From Fuerstiella sp. (GTDB lineage: Bacteria; Planctomycetota; Planctomycetia; Planctomycetales; Planctomycetaceae): a DNA stretch of 64,000 bases. The first letter of the stretch is position 1; every line of letters starts with the position of its first letter. The position numbers and the translations under genes are program-made. The stretch is taken from NCBI GenBank assembly GCA_022843805.1, contig JALHMY010000016.1, forward strand, positions 1-64,000. The letters run 5' to 3'. The notes under the pieces were generated by a model. The model searched no databases and was not told where the DNA came from. It saw only the letters and a list, made by a program, of their open reading frames with translations. Positions 28,354 through 37,219 of the stretch are shown piece after piece.

Positions 28354-28545
28354 ATGACCAGCCGTCGTCAATTCCTTCAAACCGCTGGCACCATCGCCGT
28401 TGCGTTCATTGTTCCAAAGAACATAGTGGAGGCTTCCAGGGTATCTTTGAAAACTTCAAAGAGCCTTGCGGTCATTGCTTGGTCGTACCCAGGATCAGGC
28501 AAAGATTGTGGAACGTCCATAGTCTTTTTGTATTCCACGGTATGA
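28354..28545 (+). pseudogene. Orphan Tat signal peptide, remnant of a truncated exported protein
   Basis: The frame begins MTSRRQFLQTAGTIAVAF, a textbook twin-arginine signal, with GGGGAG five bases before the ATG. After about 37 residues the sequence stops resembling a planctomycete Tat-exported enzyme and ends at 63 residues. I infer that the translation start and export signal of a larger gene survive while the body has been deleted. A genuine very short exported protein is the less likely alternative. Confidence 0.6.
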
Positions 28546-28687
28546 TGTGACGAAAGAAGCAAAGCCATGAACCAGCGAGCATACCTCATCGCACAGGGAA
28601 CCTGGATTCAGGTGGTCGCATGACGCCGCATAGAATTCAGGCCGAGACTCCCCTGGTTATGCTGCTGCTGTTAAAGGGAGCCTGCTA

Positions 28688-29110
28688 ATGGTCCAGATCC
28701 GTGCCTTCCTCGTGTGGCTCGTCATCATCGCTGCCGAAACGGTTCACGGCATTCTGCGGGGCGTCCTGCTCGTGCCAGTTGTCGGCGATCTCCCGGCCCG
28801 GCAGCTCGGCGTCCTGATCGGGTCGCTCCTGATCTTCGCCGTGGCGTACTTGTTCATCCGGTGGATGGCAGTACAGACCAAACTCCAGTTTCTGGCCGTG
28901 GGTCTGCTCTGGGTCGTGCTGACGATCCTCTTCGAGATCGGGCTTGGGCGGCTCGTCCTGAGCCTGCCGTGGGAGCGGCTCACCGAAGACTACGACGTAA
29001 CCCGTGGCGGGTTCATGGGAGTGGGGCTGTTGTTTATGGCGGCAGCGCCCTGGCTGGCGGCGTGGTTGCGGGGCAACGCCGTGAAGGATTTCTATCAGCA
29101 AATACGGTGA
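28688..29110 (+). CDS. Four-helix integral membrane protein
   Basis: A 140-residue protein with four hydrophobic segments (about 5-30, 38-58, 65-90, 110-130) and short loops, one with the sequence LPWERLTEDYDV. GGGAG precedes the ATG by seven bases. No named family is recognised. The gene is clearly richer in G and C at third positions than its neighbours, which suggests a separate origin within the accessory zone. Confidence 0.75.
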   Translation: MVQIRAFLVWLVIIAAETVHGILRGVLLVPVVGDLPARQLGVLIGSLLIFAVAYLFIRWMAVQTKLQFLAVGLLWVVLTILFEIGLGRLVLSLPWERLTEDYDVTRGGFMGVGLLFMAAAPWLAAWLRGNAVKDFYQQIR

Positions 29111-29142
29111 CCTCTCTGGTGGCCAGATGATGTCCGTTTTCC

Positions 29143-29370
29143 AACCCCGACAGGGGTTTCACAACAAAGCCTGGGGTCGCCGTGAACACGGCGCACCCCA
29201 GGAAAAACACAGGAAAATGCGATTGAACCCCAACGGGGTTCCACAACACCATGAACGATCGATCACAGCCTTGTGGAACCCTTTCAGGGTTCGGGGCGAA
29301 CGAACATCACGAACCTGGGGTGCGCCGCTTCGCGTCGACCCCAGGCTTTGTTGTGAAACCCGTTCCGGGT
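29143..29370. repeat. Large imperfect inverted repeat (REP/MITE-like)
   Basis: The left arm (about 29143-29202) and right arm (about 29314-29370) are imperfect reverse complements that share the cores CCTGGGGT and GGCTTTGTTGT. Smaller paired hairpins around AACCCC/GGGGTT and GGAACCC/GGGTTC are nested between them. No coding sequence is recognised. The element could fold as one long structure and looks like a member of a dispersed intergenic family. Confidence 0.8.
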
Positions 29371-29434
29371 TAAATCGCAATGTTTTCACTCAAAAAAATC
29401 CTTCACGGCGTTGGTTGCGGGGGCGCAAACGGGA

Positions 29435-29875
29435 TTAGATCAACACGTCCTCTACATTCATCCTCGGCGTGCGATGCTTCTCCGGGGCGGCGAAGCCAGG
29501 TCGGAAGGGGTGCTGCGGATAGAGGTTTGGATTCGGCTGGAGCTTCGCCACGTCCTGCTTGATCTCTTCGACATCAACCAGGAAGTGCCGAAGACGCCCT
29601 GGCCGATCCAGTGTCCAGGTTCTTCACGGAAAGCGGGGTCAGCGAACTCGACCGCATCGGCCCGCACCACAAGCTCGGCCACCTTCTGCCTGATCGACTC
29701 ATCAGGGGTAAGGAGTACGGCGATGCTCTGCTCGACACAGCAATCCTGAAGCCGGTCCAGCACCGCAGCCGGGATAGGCCGGCCATCGTATTCGCCGTGG
29801 TTGGTGTGTCGCACCACCATCATTTGGAAAAGGTCCGCAGCGCGCTCTGTGGATCGTTGCCGCTTCTCGCCAAAT
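29435..29875 (-). pseudogene. Deleted Acg-type nitroreductase remnant
   Basis: Minus-strand translation shows an Acg-family nitroreductase core (RHTNHGEYDGRPIP, DPAFREEPGHWIGQGVFGT). It then shifts frame to a tail reading PNLYPQHPFRPGF and ending in PRMNVEDVLI before a stop at 29435, like the family C-terminus. The first ~200 residues and a middle block are missing. It cannot encode a working FMN enzyme. Its 5' edge meets the truncated CIA30 gene at about 29875. Confidence 0.75.
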
Positions 29876-30179
29876 CGCCTCGAACTTTGGCAACCAGCGT
29901 ATCACCTTTCTCCAGATCGAGCTTTTTGCCCTTCGACCGCACCGAAGCAAAGCCACCATTGTCTGCTAAAGACAGCGTGCCGAAGAACTCCATCGTCTTC
30001 GCATCGGTGATCTTAAACTTGCCTTCGGAGACGCCGCCCATCACGCCGTCGTTGACGATCTGCCAGTCCTTCGCAGCGTCGGTCCCGGTGAAGTCGAACA
30101 GGGTTAACGGTTTTTCTTCGGCCATCGCCGTTGTCACCATCAAGAGGGCTAAAAAGCCAGCCAGGAATACATACGTCAT
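29820..30179 (-). pseudogene. 3'-truncated CIA30-domain exported protein
   Basis: The frame starts with a Sec signal (TYVFLAGFLALLMVTTAMA) and the first ~80 residues of a CIA30 domain (LFDFTGTDAAKDWQIVNDGV, MGGVSEGKF, FFGTLSLADNGGFASVRS). It is complete to about VRGD, then runs into unrelated sequence (LARSGNDPQSALRTFSK) and stops. The missing ~70 residues contain the rest of the beta-sandwich. Its ATG overlaps the deaminase stop by four bases, so it was once second in an operon with it. A short functional variant is possible but unlikely. Confidence 0.7.
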
Positions 30180-30640
30180 TTCGAATCATTCCTTCGTGAA
30201 ACCGCCATTGCAAAAAGTGCGTCACACTCTTGTTCCAATACGCCGCCAGTGATCGTGCATTTCCATGCTGGACTGCGACGAACCACTTCTTCAGCAAGAA
30301 TGTCAATCTGTCGCCATCCCATTTTTTGAAGCGAGCGAATGGACGTGCCAAAGACGACCATTTCGATGCCAGTCCAAAGGATCGCCCCCTGGCACATTGG
30401 ACAGGGTTCGGCTGTTGTATAGAGCACGAGTTTCCTGGCGTCGATTCCGGGATTGGATAGCACCAGTTGATTGATTGCGTCAATCTCCCCGTGAAATGTC
30501 GGATTGATAGAAGATTTATTCCAGCCCTCGGACAGAATCTTGCCGCTGTCACGATCCACGATCAAAGCCCCGAAGGGGAAATCGGGAACATTCGCCGCCA
30601 GTGAGATGGCCCGCCGCATGTAGAGTTCGTGATCGTTCAT
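30176..30640 (-). CDS. Nucleoside/cytidine deaminase-family protein
   Basis: A 154-residue zinc-dependent deaminase of the CDA superfamily. Zinc ligands and the catalytic Glu are in FHGEIDAI and EPCPMC, with FGALIVDRDSG before them. The spacing is that of guanine deaminase and tRNA-adenosine deaminase-like proteins, so the substrate may be a free base such as guanine rather than tRNA. ATG 30640 (or 30649) fits the family N-terminus (ELYMRRAISLA); the frame to 30724 adds residues with no similarity. Confidence 0.85.
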   Translation of the reverse strand: MNDHELYMRRAISLAANVPDFPFGALIVDRDSGKILSEGWNKSSINPTFHGEIDAINQLVLSNPGIDARKLVLYTTAEPCPMCQGAILWTGIEMVVFGTSIRSLQKMGWRQIDILAEEVVRRSPAWKCTITGGVLEQECDALFAMAVSRRNDSK

Positions 30641-30932
30641 GTAGTGCATTCTATCATCTGTAAGACATGAATTTCGACCAAAACCATTTAGTGCTAAAGT
30701 CTGTAGTTTCCTTTCACGCTGCAAAACACCTGGCCCACTCTGGTTCAGGATGCCTCAAGACTTTTTCCATCACCCTCACCTGCCCATTTGCCTTCTCCAT
30801 CTGCTGGTAGACCTACATGGCGGCATGCTGTCGCCTGTCTTTCAATTCCACTTGATGCTGGCGTTGATGCCTCAACGTCATTTGGGATGGAGATTGCACC
30901 AGAGGGATGCAAACCGACTCAAAAAGGAGAGA

Positions 30933-31373
30933 TCAGTTCGAACGTCGCTTGACAATGACGCTCGCGACAACATTACCGCCCTTGAGTTCTGCCATAGCAA
31001 GCCCCTGTTGGACCGCTCCCCTGATCAATCTCGCGACTGACTCCCGCTTCATGTCCGATACCCCGTTCAACCGGATGTGACGAATGAGCTTTCCGGTCCC
31101 CTGCAAAAGCCCCTCAGGGTCTTCCAGCTTCGTTCCATGGTCAAAGCCAAGATTCACATGCTTCGCGTAAGTCGCAATATGAATGAAGCCTTGACCTTGC
31201 TTGCCTGTAAATGTGAAAGCATTCGAAATACAGTACGTTTCGTAAATCAGTTCGCTGCATTCACCGGCTAGTTTCAGCACAGCTTTTCTGGCGGCAATTG
31301 CGGTGCTGACCACGTGCTCAGGTCGATCCTGCATTAGTTCGCGAAGAATCAGTTCGGTGTTCCGGGAAGACAT
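30933..31373 (-). CDS. DUF1801 family protein
   Basis: A 146-residue protein with a DUF1801 domain (KAVLKLAGECSELIYETY, NAFTFTGKQGQGFIHIATYAKHVNLGFDHG). Such proteins have a YdhG-like fold; members have been linked to iron handling, but no activity is clear. ATG 31373 starts MSSRNTEL; the extension to 31409 overlaps the VOC gene. It lies seven bases downstream of the VOC gene and is likely co-transcribed with it. Confidence 0.85.
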   Translation of the reverse strand: MSSRNTELILRELMQDRPEHVVSTAIAARKAVLKLAGECSELIYETYCISNAFTFTGKQGQGFIHIATYAKHVNLGFDHGTKLEDPEGLLQGTGKLIRHIRLNGVSDMKRESVARLIRGAVQQGLAMAELKGGNVVASVIVKRRSN

Positions 31374-31380
31374 CTTCACT

Positions 31381-31761
31381 TCAGTTCCTGGTAAAATACT
31401 GGATTGCACATGCGATATTGCCTTCCGTATCCGCGAACCTGACCAGCACGCCGACGGAAGGAATCTCGACAGGCTTTACGAGAATGGTGCCCCCGCTCTT
31501 CACAATGCTCGCCTCGGTTCTCCCAATCTCTTCGACAGAAATCGAACACTCGTAGCCACTAAAGCCGGTTCCCAGCGGTTCAGTCCGTTTTTGAAGTGCT
31601 CCCAATATCCCTGGCGCTTGCTCATTTCCAGTTCTGATCAGGTAAAAGTCCGGAGGACCCCACTCCTCGAATCGCCATCCGAACACGCTTTGATAGAACG
31701 ATTTCGCGCGATCCACATCAACGGCATGAATCGCAAAATGGCAAACATTGTTGGCATGCAT
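31381..31761 (-). CDS. VOC (glyoxalase/bleomycin-resistance) family protein
   Basis: A 126-residue protein with two beta-alpha-beta-beta-beta modules. The N-terminal metal site is at HFAIHAVDVDRAKSFYQSV, followed by FGWRFEEWGPP, and the C-terminal module has VLVRFADTEGNIACAIQ with a metal-ligand-type Glu. This single-domain type is common among dioxygenase-like or resistance proteins; the substrate is unknown. It is first of a two-gene unit with the DUF1801 gene, and is divergent from the AraC regulator 98 bp away, which may control it. Confidence 0.88.
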   Translation of the reverse strand: MHANNVCHFAIHAVDVDRAKSFYQSVFGWRFEEWGPPDFYLIRTGNEQAPGILGALQKRTEPLGTGFSGYECSISVEEIGRTEASIVKSGGTILVKPVEIPSVGVLVRFADTEGNIACAIQYFTRN

Positions 31762-31859
31762 ACGATCACTTCATGAAAATAAGAACCTGGATCTGAAAGA
31801 ACGCTCCTACATATTGTAGACGTTTTGCTTTCGTCGCACTTGCGATACAATGACAAAAT

Positions 31860-32630
31860 ATGTCGAAAACACGCCACGGAAAAATCCGAACTCTATCAGC
31901 CCGATTCTCGCGGGGGCATCGGATTGACTGGCATTCTCATTCGTGGTCACAATTACTCTACGCAACAGAGGGCGTGCTCACCGTCGAATCGCGTTCCGCG
32001 TGCTGGATAGTACCGACGCATCGCGGGATTTGGGTTCCGGCGGGCACGGAACACTCACTCAAGATGCATGGGCGAGTATTCCTGCAAACTGTGTACCTCG
32101 AACGGCACCACGCCAGAACCGCCGATCTGACTTGTTCGGCGTTCGAAATTCCAAGGCTAATGCATGAACTGATCGTACATGTTTGCGACCTGGGAATAGT
32201 GAGCGGTGACACCAAAGAGAACCGGACTTTGATTCAATTCTTTACTGACCAACTGGAGCGACTTAACCCTTTTCCGTTGGTGATTCCAATGCCTCAGGAC
32301 GAACGGGCCAGAAGACTGGCGGAACGTATCGTAGATGCCCCCGGATCGGCGGAGAGCCTGGCGGACCTATCCGGCGAATCTGGCGCGAGTCTTCGAACGA
32401 TGCAAAGAATCTTCACTGAAGAAGTTGGTGTTCCGTTATCGAGATGGAGGAACCAGGTGAAGATGTTTGCTGCGATACAACTTCTGGCCAATGGAAGATC
32501 CGTCACGAATATCGCATTTGACCTCGGATTCGAATCGGTGAGTGCATTTGTCTGCTCCTTCCGTCACTACTTTGGCGATTCGCCGGGCCAGTACAGATCG
32601 AAACAATGCCTCAGTAACGCTCAGCCATGA
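31860..32630 (+). CDS. AraC-family transcriptional regulator
   Basis: A 256-residue regulator. The N-terminal half is a cupin-type sensor domain (HSHSWSQLLYATEGVL, RGIWVPAGTEHSL). The C-terminal half has two helix-turn-helix motifs: LADLSGESGASLRTMQRIF and VTNIAFDLGFESVSAFVCSF, ending FGDSPGQYR. It likely controls the divergent VOC-DUF1801 pair or another small-molecule response. The ligand is unknown. Confidence 0.92.
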   Translation: MSKTRHGKIRTLSARFSRGHRIDWHSHSWSQLLYATEGVLTVESRSACWIVPTHRGIWVPAGTEHSLKMHGRVFLQTVYLERHHARTADLTCSAFEIPRLMHELIVHVCDLGIVSGDTKENRTLIQFFTDQLERLNPFPLVIPMPQDERARRLAERIVDAPGSAESLADLSGESGASLRTMQRIFTEEVGVPLSRWRNQVKMFAAIQLLANGRSVTNIAFDLGFESVSAFVCSFRHYFGDSPGQYRSKQCLSNAQP

Positions 32631-33128
32631 TCAGGCAGGGAGAATGGAACGCCGTGTTTCTCGCCTCACAAAAAGGCGCATTTTCGCACTTCGCGAATCC
32701 CCTTCAATTCTCGACGCAGCCACGAAAATCTCAGAAGAACCAATTGTTACGGATCAGTCGTTTCGATATTTGCGCATCTGCCGAGTGATGTTCGACGGCG
32801 ACTTTATCCATCCGTGGAGCAATGCCTGAAGCCCGGTGGAATCACACTTCTCGAATGAGTCGTCGGAACCCGGTCTCGCCACCAGCGTCTAATGCTCGGG
32901 CAGGACTGCCCAGGTGACAGTAAGGGCAATGCCCGGCAGCAACCTGCCTGCCGCTTTCGAGCGGCAAGGTGTCAGCGCCGCTATCGTTTTCTGACTTTCC
33001 GTGACCATGGTTTGCCCCAAATGAATATAACCCCTGACGCGGGTGTGCTTCCGCACGAATTGTTGCTGCCGCTTCCGTTGGCGCACACCGCCCTGTGTGC
33101 AATAGGCTGGGGTGGACATAACGCGGAA

Positions 33129-33290
33129 GTGTACCGTCGCTGGTGTCCGCCATCAACGTGCGATTTCCCACATAATCGTAACTGATGGTGGCCCGGCTGG
33201 CTTCCGGATACTTCCGGCTGGTCAACCAATTGATTGAACGGAATTGAAGGCGAATGTGGACCGATTGCCAAGAGAATTGATGCTGGCTAA
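33129..33290 (-). pseudogene. RHS/YD-repeat remnant
   Basis: Minus-strand translation gives SLGNRSTFAFNS in one frame and, after a frameshift, WLTSRKYPEASRATISYDYV followed by GNRTLMADTS in another. Both are characteristic RHS/YD repeats of large secreted shell or toxin-delivery proteins. Only about one and a half repeats remain. Confidence 0.7.
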
Positions 33291-33404
33291 TGTCTGAGCG
33301 CCAGCAGAGCACGTGGTGGCCACGGCTCGCAAGCGGGCCGTGATAGCCTTGCGGTTGCTGAAGATGGGTGAACCGTACGGCTACGCTCAGCCAAAGTTGA
33401 CCGT

Positions 33405-33431
33405 GCATCAAGGTGCATGGCACCTTGATGC
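33405..33431. repeat. Perfect 12-bp inverted repeat with 3-base loop
   Basis: GCATCAAGGTGC at 33405-33416 and its exact complement at 33420-33431 flank the loop ATG. A related copy, TGCATGGCA, follows directly. The hairpin is not followed by a T-run. Confidence 0.8.
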
Positions 33432-33799
33432 ATGGCATCAGCGTCTGGTTGGGATGGGTGGAGCGTCTGTGTCACATGGCAGCGTCGATCTGAGACGCAG
33501 GCATTTGCGAGTCTCGGAGAGACTCGCCTACGTGCCGGGGACAGAATTACAGCGACGGGCCGTTTCGGCGATGACAAAACCTCCCAACATGCCTCCGTCG
33601 AAATTCTGGCACTGCGGTGGCAATTTCGAAAACCAGTGCCAGGACTGTGAGTCGCACCATTGTAAAACATCGAGCGACGGAATACATGGTCTGTTTTTGA
33701 ACCACTGTATGTTCCTGTGAACCACCAGTGATGACTCAGTCATTGCCGGTCTGCAAACCACTGGAATCACAACGCACGCTCCTGCTGAGAGAATACCGG

Positions 33800-34756
33800 A
33801 TGGACAACGATTCAGAAAATCGGGAAGTGATCACGGTGCTGGGTGTTATCAGGCCCGAGGAAATGGGAGTCACCTATCCGCACGAACACCTGTTTCTTGA
33901 CGCAATGGATCATTACAGCAGCTACGGTTACCAGCTGGTAATCGATGACGAAGACGTGATGGCCCAGGAGATTCAGGAGTTTACCAGCCGGGGCGGTCGA
34001 ACGATCTGTGATGTAACGCTCGATGAAATTGGGCGAGACCCGCTGCGACTGGCTCGATTTGCCCGGCGGACGGGTATCAACGTCCTGATGGGTTGTGGCT
34101 GGTATCGGGATTTTGGCTATCCACCGATTGTTTCTGAAATGACGAGCCGTGATCTGGCGGAGGTGCTCGTTAAGGAAATCGAAGTTGGAGTGGGCGATAC
34201 AGGAATTCGAGCGGGATTTATTGGAGAGATTGGCACCGGACGTCACCACGTCAGTCCGGCGGAAGAACGAGTGTTCCGTGCTTCAGCTCTGGCACAGGCT
34301 CGGACCAATGTCGTCATTACCACTCATACAACTCGCTGGGGTACTCTGGCCATGGAGCAGATCGCCATGCTGGAGGAATTTGGCGCGGACCTGTCCCGAG
34401 TCATTATTGGCCACCTTGGTGACCGAGTTGGCGTGAAGCACCTGCTGCCCATCGCCGAAAAAGGCGTGTTTCTGGAAGTGGACAACATTGGTTATCTGGA
34501 TTATCAGCCCGAGTATGTTCGCGCTGACAATGTTGCTGCACTGGTGAAAGAGGGGTTTGTGAAGCAGGTTCTGCTGTCCGAAGACATTTGCATGCTGAAC
34601 CATCTGAAGTACACGGGCGGCAAGGGCTACGGTTACATACTGGAAACCTTTGTGCCTTTGCTTCGAGACCGTGGCGTGACGGATCAGCAGATTCACCAGA
34701 TGATGGTCGTCAATCCTTCAAGAGCATTTTCGCGGAGACGTATTCATGCCGTCTGA
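33800..34756 (+). CDS. Phosphotriesterase-family metallohydrolase (putative lactonase)
   Basis: A 318-residue TIM-barrel hydrolase of the amidohydrolase superfamily. Metal ligands: HEH in YPHEHLFLD, Glu in FIGEIGTG (where true phosphotriesterases have a carbamylated Lys), His in TTHTTRWGT, His in IIGHLGD and Asp in LLSEDIC. The Glu bridge and the context favour a lactonase or related hydrolase over a phosphotriesterase. ATG 33800 (MDNDSENREV) fits the family start better than GTG/ATG 33728/33731. It is first in a four-gene overlapping operon, overlapping the next gene by 11 bp. Confidence 0.9.
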   Translation: MDNDSENREVITVLGVIRPEEMGVTYPHEHLFLDAMDHYSSYGYQLVIDDEDVMAQEIQEFTSRGGRTICDVTLDEIGRDPLRLARFARRTGINVLMGCGWYRDFGYPPIVSEMTSRDLAEVLVKEIEVGVGDTGIRAGFIGEIGTGRHHVSPAEERVFRASALAQARTNVVITTHTTRWGTLAMEQIAMLEEFGADLSRVIIGHLGDRVGVKHLLPIAEKGVFLEVDNIGYLDYQPEYVRADNVAALVKEGFVKQVLLSEDICMLNHLKYTGGKGYGYILETFVPLLRDRGVTDQQIHQMMVVNPSRAFSRRRIHAV

Positions 34757-36032
34757 CATGTTGGCAGCTGGCACAACGTCAGCTGAAGGGATCTTCCCGG
34801 ACGCAGCATCTGCTGAGGCCGTGGCCGCACGATTCTTTCTGCAGGCCGGTATCAGTCCAATCATCAATTGCGTGGGTTATGCCACTCGAGTGACCGGCAG
34901 TTGTCCGCATCCGGAAGTCCTTGCCGCGATCCGAGCGGCCAGTTCGCAGTATTTTGAAGTGGACGATTTGCTGAGTGCCGCGGACAGCCTGATTCAACAG
35001 AGCACGGGAGCGGAGTCGGGGATTGTTACATCCGGGGCCAGTGCCGCGCTTACGCTGGCGGCGGCTGCGTGTCTTGCGGGAAATCATCCGGACATTATGG
35101 ATCAGCTGCCGGACACCACTGGTTGTGTTCGCAATGAGATCATTTATCCGGCTCCCGGACCATTTGACTACGATCATGCCATTCGGCTTTCCGGGGCGCG
35201 GCTGACGTTCATCAACTATCGATCGCCGGATGCACTGCAGCAGATCGAGCGGGCCATTACACCGAGAACAGCAGCCATTGGGTATGTCTGGCTGCGAGTG
35301 GATGAGACGCCGGATGTGGGTCTGCTGGCCGATCTGGCTCATTGGCACGGTCTTCCTCTGATCGTTGATGCGGCCTGTGCGCTGCCTCCTGTGGAGAACC
35401 TGAGAAGTTTTAGTCAGAAGGGAGCCGACCTTGTTGCCTACAGCGGCGGTAAACACTTGGGTGGCCCACAGGCGTCCGGTATTCTGTGTGGGCGAAAGGA
35501 TCTGATACGAAGCGCCTGGGTTCAGATGGTCGATATGGACGTGCGGGAAGGCACCTGGTCACTTCAGCACTGGATCGATCGGGGCTGGCTGTCACGACCG
35601 CCAAGGCACGGCATTGGTCGTTCGATGAAGGTCAGCAAAGAGTCCATAGTGGGCGTGATGGCAGCTTTGCTGCGATACGCTCAGCGAGATCATGAGGCCG
35701 AGTATGCTGAATGGACGGCATCCATTCGGAAGATTTACGACGGCATCTGCGATTTGCCGGAACTTCGAATAACTCTGCGTGATCGAGGTGTCAGCGGTCA
35801 GCTCTATCCGAACCTGCTGATTGAATCAGGTGCAGCACCCGGTGGGCTGAGTGTTCGGCAATTGCTCCTGACGCTCAGAAACCGGAACCGAAAAATTGTT
35901 CTTGCCGAGGACGAACAGTCACCGGACCGTGCATTCCTTTATTCTTTGTGCCTGCAGCCGGGCGATGCCGATGAGATCGTTTTGGCTGTTCGGCAGGCCG
36001 TGTCGACTCATTCTGGCGGACCTGTGAAATGA
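34746..36032 (+). CDS. SelA-like PLP-dependent enzyme (DgaE-type family)
   Basis: A 428-residue fold-type I PLP enzyme of the group that includes L-seryl-tRNA selenium transferase relatives and glucosaminate-6-phosphate ammonia-lyase. It shows GIVTSGASAALTLAAAAC for cofactor phosphate binding, DAACALPP for the Asp, and YSGGKHLGGPQASGIL with the Schiff-base Lys. It is not a true SelA: no selenocysteine genes are nearby and it lies in a catabolic operon. Likely chemistry is deamination or elimination of an amino acid or amino-sugar acid. A good GGAG precedes the ATG, inside the previous gene. Confidence 0.88.
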   Translation: MPSDMLAAGTTSAEGIFPDAASAEAVAARFFLQAGISPIINCVGYATRVTGSCPHPEVLAAIRAASSQYFEVDDLLSAADSLIQQSTGAESGIVTSGASAALTLAAAACLAGNHPDIMDQLPDTTGCVRNEIIYPAPGPFDYDHAIRLSGARLTFINYRSPDALQQIERAITPRTAAIGYVWLRVDETPDVGLLADLAHWHGLPLIVDAACALPPVENLRSFSQKGADLVAYSGGKHLGGPQASGILCGRKDLIRSAWVQMVDMDVREGTWSLQHWIDRGWLSRPPRHGIGRSMKVSKESIVGVMAALLRYAQRDHEAEYAEWTASIRKIYDGICDLPELRITLRDRGVSGQLYPNLLIESGAAPGGLSVRQLLLTLRNRNRKIVLAEDEQSPDRAFLYSLCLQPGDADEIVLAVRQAVSTHSGGPVK

Positions 36033-37219
36033 CTTCTGGCAGATCATTAACCGGAAACAGCAGTCTGATCCGCAATGGCCGTCTTTACGATGGCAGTGGC
36101 GGCCCTCCGATTCAAGCCGATCTTCGTATCACAGACGGTCAGATTGCGGACATTGGACCGAACCTGATCCCGGCTGGTCGTGAAGAGGTGATTGATGCTG
36201 ACGGACTGATTGTAGCTCCAGGACTTGTAGACCTGCATGTGCATGTTTTCAGTGGAATTGGACTGTATTCGATCGACCCGTTTGAAGCGGGACTTCGTAC
36301 GGGAGTGACCACAATGCTGGATACCGGCACCGCCGGATCGCTCACATACGCGAACATGTCCCGTTTTATTATTCCGGCAGCAGCCGAAGATATTTTTGCA
36401 CTCCTGAACATTTCAATGATCGGAGCAATTCAGGGTCACCCCAAGTTTCCTCCCTACATGGGCGATTTGAACGACGGACGGCACGCGCATGTTCCATCCG
36501 CTGTGGAATGTGTGAATCGTTTTCCTGAGCGAATTGTCGGCATGAAAGTTCGGCTGACTTCCGGACTGGCCAACTATGATGAAAAGAATGAATGGGCCGG
36601 ATTTCATGGGGTCTTTGAAGCGGCCGAACTGACATCTCGTCCGTGCATGATTCACCATGCCGCATCAAAGATCCCCACGGCGACAGTCCTGCAGACTCTG
36701 CGGCCCGGGGATATCTACACTCATCTGTATAATCCTCATCCGGATCACTGCTTTGACGACCACGGCGCACCGCTCGATGCTCTGATGGAAGCCCGATCGC
36801 GGGGTGTATTGTTTGACGTGGGGCACGGTGTTGGGGCGTTTGTGTGGCGAGTGGCGGAACCAGCCTGCCGGAAGTTTGGTTTCTGGCCCGACACGATCAG
36901 CACCGATCTTCATCACTTCAACCTGAAAGGTCCGGTTGTTGACCTGCCGACAACCATGAGCAAGTTTTTGTATCTGGGCATGCCGCTGGAGCAGATCATT
37001 CGGGCGTCCACATTCGTACCAGCCAAAGCCATGGGGCTGGAAGAACGCTTTGGGCTGCTGAAGTCAGGGCGACAGGCCGACATTGTACTGCTGAAACGTG
37101 AGAGCGGAGTTTTCCCGCTTGAGGATGTCGAAAACCAGATTCGCCTTGCACCGGAACGCCTTGCACCCATTTCGGTCTGCAAGCGAGGTCAATGGATTAA
37201 CTGCAACGGAGTACACTGA
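36029..37219 (+). CDS. EF_0837/AHA_3915-type amidohydrolase (deacetylase)
   Basis: A 396-residue amidohydrolase with the dihydroorotase-like layout: an N-terminal beta-sandwich half, HVHVFSG as the first metal pair after GLVDLHV, then GMKVRLTSG with the likely bridging Lys, MIHHAAS and THLYNPH for further His ligands, and a catalytic Asp in DTISTDLHH. The C-terminal sandwich half includes GRQADIVLL. Family members deacetylate N-acyl amino acids or sugars. ATGA overlap with the PLP gene indicates tight coupling, consistent with releasing an amine the PLP enzyme then processes. Confidence 0.88.
   Translation: MTSGRSLTGNSSLIRNGRLYDGSGGPPIQADLRITDGQIADIGPNLIPAGREEVIDADGLIVAPGLVDLHVHVFSGIGLYSIDPFEAGLRTGVTTMLDTGTAGSLTYANMSRFIIPAAAEDIFALLNISMIGAIQGHPKFPPYMGDLNDGRHAHVPSAVECVNRFPERIVGMKVRLTSGLANYDEKNEWAGFHGVFEAAELTSRPCMIHHAASKIPTATVLQTLRPGDIYTHLYNPHPDHCFDDHGAPLDALMEARSRGVLFDVGHGVGAFVWRVAEPACRKFGFWPDTISTDLHHFNLKGPVVDLPTTMSKFLYLGMPLEQIIRASTFVPAKAMGLEERFGLLKSGRQADIVLLKRESGVFPLEDVENQIRLAPERLAPISVCKRGQWINCNGVH

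Larger units (their letters stand above)
32631..33799. other. Gene-poor stretch with decayed and repeated sequence
   Basis: No intact gene is seen in this 1.17-kb gap between the AraC regulator and the catabolic operon. It contains RHS-repeat fragments (33129-33290, listed apart), a tight hairpin (33405-33431) and short frames that change reading frame repeatedly. Frames on both strands give low-complexity or composition-biased translations. I regard it as degraded DNA. Confidence 0.7.

Noticed and set aside
28685-29101. 138-codon minus-strand ORF, His/Pro/Asp-rich
   Set aside because: Antisense shadow of the GC-rich four-helix membrane gene; high GC gives long open frames on all strands.
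32842-33438. 198-codon minus-strand ORF
   Set aside because: Only its middle (33129-33261) resembles RHS repeats; the rest is repeat-derived sequence with changing frame, so no intact protein is claimed.
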